DNA of 64,000 nucleotides from Pelodera strongyloides. Lineage: Eukaryota; Nematoda; Chromadorea; Rhabditida; Rhabditidae. Location of the stretch: positions 95,799 through 159,798 of the forward strand of contig JAANDG010000340.1 of the NCBI GenBank assembly GCA_036852015.1, read 5' to 3'. This document shows positions 30,866 to 64,000 of the stretch, in pieces. Every line of letters starts with the position of its first letter. Within the stretch, counting starts at the first letter, position 1. A model generated the notes under the pieces. That model ran no database searches and was not told the DNA's origin. It was given only the letters and a program-made list of their open reading frames with translations. The position numbers and the translations under genes were made by a program.

Positions 30866-31024
30866 TTATGGGAGGAGGATCTTATAGGAGATAGAAGAGC
30901 AATTGCAATAGCAAATTTGCAAATTTGCATGAAGTCCAGAACCATATTATACGTTTCCGCATAAACGTAAATGAACATCTTTTTTTTACGTTTGAAGAAA
31001 CTCCTTTTTTTATATAGGGTAACA

Positions 31025-31075
31025 ATCGGCCGAAGGCCGATTCCTCCAGTCGGAGAAGAGCCCGTAGGGCTCTTC
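31025..31075. repeat. Two adjacent perfect short hairpins
   Basis: ATCGGCC-GAA-GGCCGAT (31025-31041) and GAAGAGCCC-GTA-GGGCTCTTC (31054-31074), separated by about 12 bases. Perfect stems of 7 and 9 bp with triloops. Function unknown. Confidence 0.75.
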
Positions 31076-31224
31076 GAACGGCTGGTACTATATATGCAGG
31101 TTTCGTGCAAAATTCGTATTGACAGATTCAAACTGTATTTTTGGGATACCTGGAAACCACATACCAGAAGTGCATACACTTTCAATATCTACCGTAATCT
31201 GCGGTACTCAATTCTCGGTCGAGA

Positions 31225-32096
31225 GGGCCATTTTTCGCTAATTTTTTTTCGTTGGAGATAATTTAGTTCTGTGAAAACCACATCTATTTGCATCGGGAAC
31301 TCGTAGATATATTATATGCTAAACAGTTCGGCCAGTCAGAAAGGTTAAAATACGTTTTTACGGTTCATATCCGTCCGTTTGCATTCGTTCTGTACATAAT
31401 AATTGTTAAAGGATCGCAGTCACTACAAATTCGTATTTTTTATTCGCTTTTCATTAATTGTTCAAGTATGTGAAGAAAACGACGAATCCAGCGCCAAAGT
31501 ACGGCAAAACGAACTCAGGGAGAGAAATCCCTGTTTATGACTTTTACTTATATACCGTAGTTTATAATTGCCCGTATAGAGTTTCATAATAAATACCCTG
31601 CAGTGATAAACCACGCGCCAGGTGTAACACTGCAGGTTGTTCACTCTCCAAGTACCCCTGGCAATTGCATATATGCACCGGCGTCGGTCATTTATCAAAA
31701 CTCATTCTCATTGATTTCTCTCCCTGAGTTCCATTTTATGTGGATTTTTATGGGCTGCATATTGTTTTATAAATCTGCTTGCATCTAATAAAAATCGAAT
31801 AAAAAAGTTGATTTTGAAGTGACTGCCTTCCTTTAAACAAATGAAGAACATTACTACCATTATAACAAAGTGCTTCCAGTACTGTAATGCCATTAAAGAG
31901 TGAAAATTGTTTCAGATTTCAGACAACGGTGCCTGGCCGAACTGTTTAGCATAGAATAAATATATCTGCGAGTTCCAGATGCAAAGAGGTGCGGTTTTCT
32001 CAGTAATATTTCTGAGATTCCGGACATTCTGTGCAAGTAAATGCTGTGCAAATAAAAGTAACAAGTAAATGAGGATTTTCTCGTGGGCCTCTCCCT
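31225..32096. mobile_element. Family D TTAA MITE interrupted near its centre
   Basis: The right arm ends TTTTCTCGTGGGCCTCTCCCT before TTAA 32097-32100. The left arm starts near GAGAGGGCCATTTTTCGC and shares TGCTAAACAGTTCGGCCAG with the inverse CTGGCCGAACTGTTTAGCA. The element at 31410-31832 sits between the arms. Confidence 0.75.
31410..31832. mobile_element. TTAA palindromic MITE, family G0 (AGGATCGCAGTCAC), nested
   Basis: TTAA 31406-31409 and 31833-31836. The ends AGGATCGCAGTCACT and AGTGACTGCCTTCCT are inverted. Related to 43770-44200, 45978-46860 and 62746-63183. Confidence 0.85.
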
Positions 32097-32184
32097 TTAA
32101 ATGGGTGCGAAGAGTGCATGTGTCGCACCGCCTTTTTCTTCGTCGCGCACCGTCAAAGTTTAGCGTTGTTGTGAGTTTGAATAC

Positions 32185-33096
32185 CACGTGTGGCTATACG
32201 TAAAAACCAAGTACGGAAATAAACTTAAAGAAATTATTTAATTTAAAGAAAGGAATTTAATTAAAAAACGACCGCATGTTTTTAAAACCACCAGTAAGAA
32301 GCAAGTATGCGCGCAGTGTGCATAAAGTAAAACAGGCCTGCCTTTCTTTTGCACTAAAAAGTACACAGGCGGTTCGAACGCATTTCGAGCAACATATTAG
32401 CAGGGTCCCCCAGTGTTAGCCTGGGCATCCACACGGAGGCTGTTTTTGTCTACGTTTTATTATACACCACTTGCTCTGAAAAATAACTAGAAACTACGGC
32501 GGTTTTTTTTAGATTAATTTTTTAGATAAAATTTACAATTTACTACTTAATTCTAAACTACATAATACATACTAAATAATACAAAAAAGGGACAGGCCCA
32601 TTTCAAATGACCCCTACGTTTGATGATTCCTCCTGCTTCTCCATATCATATATAGTAGGATACGATATTTTCCTAATTTTCAAGCAAAAAATTAACACAC
32701 TATTCAGCAATTTACAATAGCCGGTTATAGCGAGCTATCTATCGCAGTTGTCACGTCCCTTCGCGCTAATTGGGCAACATGCTCTATTGGGCGTGGTGAT
32801 TGCGATATTGGCCAATCAGCGCGAATGGGCGTGCCAACTGCGATAGATAGCTGGGTATGACTGGTCATGGTAAATTGCTGAATAGTGTGTGAATTTTGCG
32901 CTTGAAAATTAGAAAAATATTGCGAAAAATATTGGAGAATCAGTTGGAATCATCAAAAATAGGGGTCATTTTAAATGGGCCTGGCTCTTTAAAGTGTATT
33001 TCCGCGCTATGTTTTGCGGTTTATTGGTGATTATTTACCCTATTATTTCGATAAAAGGAAGGGAATCGAACACTTAAAACTCGTGAGCCTCCTCAT
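32185..33096. mobile_element. Family N element with a nested MITE
   Basis: ACCAAGTACGGAAATA...GCAGTGTGCATAA...CACACGGAGGCTGTTTTTG and a right end AAAACTCGTGAGCCTCCTCAT before TTAA 33097-33100. Full-size relatives are at 42769-45193 and 63188-63656. The left end is truncated. Confidence 0.7.
32588..32988. mobile_element. Family R TTAA MITE, uninterrupted copy
   Basis: Ends AGGGACAGGCCCATTTCAAA and AAATGGGCCTGGCTCT; right TTAA 32989-32992. The central ATCTATCGCAGTTGTCACG and its inverse are the region hit by the LINE at 8104 in another copy. Confidence 0.85.
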
Positions 33097-33100
33097 TTAA

Positions 33101-33268
33101 AGCGAAATAACGGCCGGTTTTTGAAACGCAACATGGACAACTGAATTTAAACGTATTTATGCTAATTTGCTCGAATTTAGCTCGATTATTTATTCTAATT
33201 TTTCTGTTCATTTGCATATGCTGGAGTAATGGATGCGTTTCAAAACCGGAAAACGCCAGTGTTTCGCT
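33101..33268. mobile_element. Family F TTAA MITE, second copy
   Basis: TTAA 33097-33100 and 33269-33272, both shared with neighbours. Ends AGCGAAATAACGGCCGG and TGTTTCGCT; GGTTTTTGAAACGC against GCGTTTCAAAACC. Confidence 0.85.
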
Positions 33269-33272
33269 TTAA

Positions 33273-33728
33273 AGCGCAAAAAAAAAACAAGAAACTAGCG
33301 TTTGCATACCAGACATATATTGAATAGGCAATAGAATATGTAAATTCGAATTTGCATGCTCTGCATCTTGAATTTTGCTATTTATCGATGTCTGCATACA
33401 TATGCTAAAATTTGCTCCATTGAGCCTGAGACCGTCGCTACCATTCGAGACCTTGGGGTATTCTTTGACAACAAAATGTCCTTCCACACTCATATCCAAA
33501 TGAATTACAAAGTTCGCCTTTTCCGCAGTAAACGCGTTAATCAGACCCGTGGCATAAATTTGGGTCTGATGGAGCAAATTTCAACTTATATCGGCAAATA
33601 GCAAGATTCAAGATGCAGGGCATGCAAAATCGTATTTACATATTCAGTCGTCTATTTAAATTAACGTCTGGTATGGAAACGCTAGTTTCGCGTTTTTTTG
33701 CTTCATTTTGAGTGCCTACATATTCCCT
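33273..33728. mobile_element. Family L TTAA MITE carrying a captured LINE fragment
   Basis: Left end shares TTAA 33269-33272; right end CTACATATTCCCT before TTAA 33729-33732. The arms pair through GAAACTAGCGTTTGCATACCAGAC and GTCTGGTATGGAAACGCTAG. A copy without the LINE fragment lies at 35176-35510. Confidence 0.8.
33423..33505 (+). pseudogene. Reverse transcriptase fragment of a CR1/jockey-like LINE
   Basis: About 27 codons read EPETVATIRDLGVFFDNKMS then FHTHIQM. The word (V/I)RDLGV.FD.K.SF..HI is a well-known block downstream of the RT catalytic site in CR1/jockey-type LINEs. It lies inside the family L palindrome at a point where the other copies have no such sequence. Confidence 0.75.
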
Positions 33729-33732
33729 TTAA

Positions 33733-34225
33733 CTATGACTATGGAAAAGGCGAAATATGCAATGCATTTTCTTTTAAATGGGTAACGTTTGAAAACGTTT
33801 GTTGTTGCTTAATGGGGAACACGCATTCGATTAATAAAGCTTAACTTCAAAAAGTGCCTACATAAAAAGTTTTCCGTAAATTTACTCATAAATGAATTGA
33901 ATGAGAAATGATGCATTAAAACGTGAGATAAATCTCCCCGATAACTCAATCGCGGCTGTGAAAACCGTTTTGCTTAATATGCAAAATTCGGGATGATATT
34001 CGCGAAAGAAAATCCACAGCTAGTTACCGTAGTCAGCACCCAAAATAGCCAAACAATTATGTTAACATTGATTAAATCAGTATCAAGAAGGATTTTACTA
34101 TACAACATACTGTATTTTAAGGCTCAGAAACGCATTTTCAAGCTCAACTGCAACCAGTAAATCGAATAGCAGCAAAACATATAAGAAAAAATTCGAAATT
34201 AACAATGAAGCTCGAATGAAACCAT
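33733..34225. other. Spacer with MITE scraps
   Basis: TTAACTTCAAAAAGTGCCTACAT (family L end) and CGGCTGTGAAAACCG (family D-like) are seen; no gene. Confidence 0.4.
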
Positions 34226-34402
34226 AGGCCGTATTCACCACTCAAGGGTAAACATTTCTCTAGAGACAAAACTTTTGGAACGCATTTTTCGAGAAGGAGA
34301 GTGAGTGGTGAATGCAAATTTTGTGACATAATCTCGCTTTCTAGGTAAATTTTCTCCGAGAGACAGTTTTCTCCAGGGGTAAACGGAGTGGTGAATACGG
34401 CC
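34226..34402. mobile_element. Family P palindrome (GGCCGTATTCACCACTC ends)
   Basis: AGGCCGTATTCACCACTC and GAGTGGTGAATACGGCCT bound the unit; internal CAAAACTTTTGG...GTGAATGC. A relative is at 36733-36862 with GGCCATATTCCCCACTC. This family does not use AGGG/TTAA ends. Confidence 0.7.
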
Positions 34403-34534
34403 TCTGGAGTGAAATTCGAACAGAGACTAATTGTCAGATAATTCTTTGGCTTGATATTCTGGCTACACAAGTCAGCGCGGCATCCACGTTTTAGATAAGG
34501 GTGTTGTCCTGCCTCCGTGCCCGAGAAATCAATA

Positions 34535-34605
34535 CAGTGATAACAAAAAAATCGGAAAAAGGGAAGAAAATTTTTGTGTAGGTTCCGATTTTTTTGTTAT
34601 CACTG
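34535..34605. repeat. Hairpin CAGTGATAACAAAAAAATCGG
   Basis: The 21-base arm at 34535 is matched by an exact inverse ending at 34605 (CCGATTTTTTTGTTATCACTG). Confidence 0.85.
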
Positions 34606-35171
34606 CCTTAAAATACAGTATGTTGTTGTGAATGATGTACGATGATAAAACATATGACATGTAACAACGAATTTTTTTTTTAGACAAACGAGATCCCAAA
34701 CAAAGTAACTGCACTTTTGAATATTGGATACTGATATCATAGCCGATAATCGCCTATAAATTATAAATAGACAATATTCAAAAAAGTGCAATTTCAAGGG
34801 ACCCTAGCCCGGACTCGTGTCAAAATAAATTCGTCATTTTTATTTGGTTTTCATTAAATACAGGAAGATGTGACGGTAAAATATTGTATCAAAATGAAGT
34901 TACAGAAAAACCAACTCAGGGAGGTAAGTCACTAAGAATGAAAGTTATAACAATGATTTCACTTTTTGAGTCACATTTAACATATTAAAAAAGTGATTAC
35001 GCCCTTGATTATTTAGCTATTGTTTGTTTACATGGTAAATAACCTTTAGTAATTACATATTCGTTTTAAAAAGTAATACAACTGTTATCCAACGCTTTCC
35101 TTCAAAAAAAAGTAGAAAAAAAGTAAATCCATCAAAAAGCGTGTTTTAGCGTACTTTAGTCATAAATTTAC
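34606..35171. other. Spacer with a family G0-like arm and a small palindrome
   Basis: AGTGCA...GAATATTG at about 34708-34730 pairs with its inverse at 34770-34790. 34828-34935 resembles the arm of the AGGATCGCAGTCAC family. No gene. Confidence 0.45.
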
Positions 35172-35175
35172 TTAA

Positions 35176-35510
35176 AGGGAATATGTAGGCCCTTTTTGAA
35201 CTTAAGCTGTATTAATAGAATGCGTGTTGCCCATTAAGGAAACAATAACAAAAGTTGTCTACAATTACCCACTTAAAAGAAAATCAATTACAAAGCTCGC
35301 CTTTTCCATAGTAAACGCTAATTCGGAACCCTTGCATAAATTTGGGTCCGATTGAATAAATTTCAGTTTAAATCGGCAAATAGCAAGATTCAAGATGCAG
35401 CGCATTCCAATTTCGTATTTACATATTCAGTCGCCTATTTAAATTAACGTCTGGTATGGAAACGCTAGTTTCGCTTTTTTTTGCTCATTTTGAGTGCCTA
35501 CATATTCGCT
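35176..35510. mobile_element. Family L TTAA MITE
   Basis: TTAA 35172-35175 and 35511-35514; ends AGGGAATATGTAGGC and GCCTACATATTCGCT. Matches 33273-33728 without the LINE fragment. Confidence 0.8.
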
Positions 35511-35539
35511 TTAAAGCAGTAATGTGTCTCCATGGAAAA

Positions 35540-35875
35540 CCAAAAGCCCCGATATGGCCCGATCCAGTCCCTCAAAAATCCGTCCTTGAACGGGGTCATA
35601 TCCGGGTTTTTTTTTTTAGGAAAATAATCGGAGCCATATCTGTGTTTTGTGAAATGATCGGGCCATATCGGGGTTTTTCAAAAATAATCGGGGCCACGTC
35701 GAGGCTTTTTGAGAATCGGGCCATATCGAGCCTTGTTCCCGATATAGGCCGGATTATTTGTGATCCGGCACATATCGGGACTTGGTCGGGGCCATATCGG
35801 GTTTTTTTGGAAGAATAGGGGCCATATCGGGGTTCTTTTTTTCGAAAATAATCGGGGCCATATTGGAGTTTCCAC
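35540..35875. repeat. CGAT-core minisatellite, CGATATGGCCCCGAT type
   Basis: Many copies of (G)GGGCCATATCGGGG with poly-T and AAAATAATC spacers. The plan is a variable core between CCCGAT blocks, and the array begins and ends near GGAAAACC / GTTTCCAC. Confidence 0.8.
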
Positions 35876-36131
35876 TTTTCTGTGTCATTTGCTAGGGCAC
35901 AACATTTGGGTTTAATAGAAACCGCTAACTTTGAGCTAGTTTTTCGTCTGACGTGTCGATAGTTGGATGTTTTTCATTGTTTTATTTTTTATTCAAAACA
36001 ATCATTGGGCAAAAAAACTCAAAACAAGGTACAATACCTCTTGAAACTAAATACCTTTTGATGGTCAAAAAAGTATGACAGAAGTAAATGTTGGTGAAAA
36101 CGGCCTCTGGCAGTTCTATTGTTTAGCTTAA

Positions 36132-36541
36132 AGGGTCAGGCCCATTTCAAGTGACCCCTATTTTTGATGATTCCATCTGATTCTGCATGTCAAATGTAGT
36201 AGGATGCAATATTTTTCTAATTTTCAAGCGCAAAATTCACACACTATTCAGCAATTTACCATGGGCAGCCATACCCAACTATCTATCGCAATTGGCACGC
36301 CCATTCGCGCTGATTGGCCAATATCGCAATTGCCACGCCCAATAGAGCATATTGTCCAATTAGCGCGAAGGGGCGTGACAACTGCGATAGATAGTTGGGT
36401 ATGACTGGCAATGGTAAATTGCTGAATAATATGTGAATTTTACGCTTGAAAATTAGAAAAATATCGTATCGTACTATATTTAACATGGAGAATCAGATAA
36501 AATCATCAAAAATGGGGGTCATTTGAAATGGGCCTGACCCT
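36132..36541. mobile_element. Family R TTAA MITE
   Basis: TTAA 36128-36131 and 36542-36545; ends AGGGTCAGGCCCATTTCAAG and GAAATGGGCCTGACCCT. Confidence 0.9.
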
Positions 36542-36732
36542 TTAACGGTTTGAGTGAGGCTGTTTAATTTCAAATTGGGATGTTTATATTGTCAAATTGC
36601 AAAGTCTGTATACAGTTTATTTATTTATTTTGTTTTCTATAAAGCTTAAATACATAAGAAAGACACACAGCATAACACAAACTCCGAAAAAGTCTAAATT
36701 CATTTTAGTTTTTCTTTGACAGCAGTGAATAG

Positions 36733-36862
36733 AGGCCATATTCCCCACTCAATTCTCCATGGGGAATACCCGATTTTTTCGTCTGCGCGTCTCATACTAG
36801 AATGTTATTTTTTGTCTTCAGAAAATATTTAACTCAGAGAAGCGGAGTGATGAATATGGCCA
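36733..36862. mobile_element. Family P palindrome, second copy
   Basis: GGCCATATTCCCCACTC and GAGTGATGAATATGGCC bound about 130 bp. Confidence 0.6.
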
Positions 36863-36983
36863 CTGATTACAAGCTTCTTTCTGCCGTCAACGATAAGCTA
36901 TGTGGAACACGACTTTCATAGAAACGATTATAGTTTACTTATTCCTTGCGGTCGCTACGTCATTCATGGATTTGTAAGCGTAT

Positions 36984-62611
<25,628 letters not shown>

Positions 62612-62689
62612 CTGAAATAAACTTGAACGACAACTAAATGTCTGTATAATGCTCGTGAAATTAGTAGCGTACTTTGTGAGGCATCTTGA

Positions 62690-62741
62690 AGTAGCACCCT
62701 CGCTTTAGAGTCCGGCGCTCTGCCTGTTGCGCTATGACGCC
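62690..62741 (-). repeat. tRNA-like 5' half (anticodon-like TCT)
   Basis: GGCGTCATAGCGCAACAGGC, AGAGCGCCGGACTCTAAAGC on the minus strand looks like the 5' half of a tRNA, but the 3' half and box B are absent. A MITE's TTAA begins directly at its 5' end. Confidence 0.5.
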
Positions 62742-62745
62742 TTAA

Positions 62746-63183
62746 AGGATCGCAGTCACTCCAAAATCATCATTTTGCTTCGAGTTTACTTGTATTTAGT
62801 AAAGAATTGAGACAAATACTTTACCAAAACCGAATAATTTGAATTCCAACTCAGGGGGTGAACAAGTAGAAAAGCAGTTCTACTTAGCTACCGCGGGATT
62901 ATGAAACGTGTAGTGATATGCCTGCAGACCCTTGCAGTATATGTAAAGATAAAGATATAATATGCAGATATTTGCCGAAATAATTTGCATACTCCCGACC
63001 GGAAAGCAGCTGTACGAACACGTTTCGTGAGCCTGCGGTAGTTAAGTAGAACTACTTTTCTACTTGTTCACTCCCTGAGTTGGAATTCAAATTATTCGGT
63101 TTTGGTAAAGTATTTGTCTCTATTCTTTACTAAATACAAGTAAACTCGAAGAAAAACGACGATTTTGTGGTGACTGCGATCCT
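62746..63183. mobile_element. TTAA palindromic MITE, family G0
   Basis: TTAA 62742-62745 and 63184-63187; ends AGGATCGCAGTCACTC and GTGACTGCGATCCT. Very similar to 43770-44200. Confidence 0.93.
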
Positions 63184-63187
63184 TTAA

Positions 63188-63656
63188 GAGGCTCACGTGT
63201 TTTAAGTGCTCAATTCCTTTCATTTTATCGAAAGAATATGGTAAATAATCACCAATAAGTGAAGTACCGTAGTTTCTAGTTATTTTTCAGGGTAACTGAT
63301 GTATACCCAAACACAACCAAAAACAGCACCCGTGCCAGATGCCCGGGCTAACCCTGGGGGACCCTGCTAATATGTTGCTGAAAATAGTGCGCTCGAAAGG
63401 CCTGTGTACTTTGTAGTGCAAAAGAAAGGCACACCTGTTTTACTGTTATGCACACTGTGTGCATATTAGCATATTTGCTTTTCACTGGTGGTTTTAAAAA
63501 TGTACTGTCGTTTTTTAAATTAATTTTTTTTTCTAATTAAATAATTTATTTAAAGTGTATTTCCGTGCTTGGTTTTGCATGTTATCGGTGATTATTTACC
63601 ATGTTTTTTCGAAAAAAGGAAAGGAATCGAACACTTAAAACTCGTGAGTCTCCTCC
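63188..63656. mobile_element. Family N element, uninterrupted
   Basis: Starts GAGGCTCACGTGTTTTAAGTG and ends CACTTAAAACTCGTGAGTCTCCTCCT; internal GTTACTAGAAACTA-like and CACACTGTGTGCATA words as in 42769-45193, without the hAT insertions. Confidence 0.8.
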
Positions 63657-63661
63657 TTTAG

Positions 63662-64000
63662 AGGAGGAGGCTCACGAGAATGAAGTGCTCAAATAGTTTC
63701 CTTTTATCGGCAGACGATGGTATTAAATTCCGAAAGACATGCTTTACAAAGCAAAAACTTCTAATTGGAATGAGTAAATCAATATAAAACTATAAAAAAA
63801 GTCTATAAAAATTTTGGATCGTAGTAAATAGTTGATTTCCATAGTGGGCATTCAAATTTACAAGTCATTTTGCAAGCCGGCAAAAAATTTGATTGCCCAC
63901 TATGGAAATCAACTATTTACTACGATCCAAATTTTTTATAGACTGCATAGTTTTATATTGATTTACTCCTTCCAATTAAAAGCTTTTGCTTTGTAAAGCA
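63662..64000. mobile_element. Family E5 TTAA MITE, third copy, cut by the window edge
   Basis: AGGAGGAGGCTCACGAGAAT, apex TTGGATCGTAGTAAATAGTT and its inverse; the right end is outside. Confidence 0.9.

Larger units (their letters stand above)
30481..30893. repeat. 208-bp direct tandem duplication carrying a tRNA-like gene
   Basis: 30481-30688 and 30689-30893 are virtually identical (AAAGGAGAAGAGTTTGTCAC ... GGATCTTATAGGAGAT). Each unit includes one tRNA-like sequence. Confidence 0.92.

Overview
This is a nuclear window from a nematode. The strongest taxonomic evidence is a 69-codon fragment of Major Sperm Protein (a nematode-specific sperm cytoskeletal protein family) at 5539-5745. Supporting signs are a Cer-type BEL/Pao element with an envelope gene, very AT-rich intergenic DNA, and short introns with TTTCAG-like acceptors. 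A clade V (rhabditid/strongylid) worm is likely, but the sequence alone does not fix the species.

Layout. 1-3.5 kb: 3' part of a Ty3/gypsy element (RNase H, integrase, 3' end). 3.5-8 kb: MITEs, two GC-rich islands, a probable small minus-strand gene (5198-6793) and the plus-strand MSP fragment in its intron. 8-11.1 kb: a decayed RTE-like LINE inserted in a palindromic MITE with a visible 9-bp target duplication. 11.5-21.3 kb: a nested stack in which one palindromic MITE hosts two further nested MITEs and an 8.2-kb BEL/Pao retrovirus-like element (13125-21315; 378-bp LTRs; ACGGG duplication; gag-protease, broken pol without integrase, envelope ORF). 22.0-25.0 kb: a six-exon minus-strand Hsp70-family gene that encodes a nucleotide-binding domain only. 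25-37 kb: MITE chains, tRNA-like and SINE-like sequences, minisatellites. 37.0 kb to beyond 62.6 kb: a second minus-strand Hsp70 gene, at least 25.6 kb long, with three introns of 7-8 kb filled with transposons. These include a second, antisense LINE copy, two hAT-type MITEs with 8-bp duplications, and a 5.7-kb foldback structure with an odd non-coding core. 62.7-64 kb: more MITEs.

The dominant feature is a swarm of palindromic elements of at least ten unrelated internal sequences. All have AGGn-type ends and sit between TTAA duplications. Many abut head-to-tail and share one TTAA, several sit inside one another, and one sits exactly at the apex of a larger palindrome. A pre-insertion empty site is preserved in the window (51451-51454 versus 45974-46864), which proves the TTAA duplication directly. 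No matching transposase is encoded here.

The two Hsp70 paralogues share strand and intron positions and phases, so they probably arose by duplication. One has lost the whole substrate-binding region, the other apparently the helical lid. Exon structures were assembled by eye from splice consensus and Hsp70 family knowledge. Domain names rest on motif recognition, not on searches.
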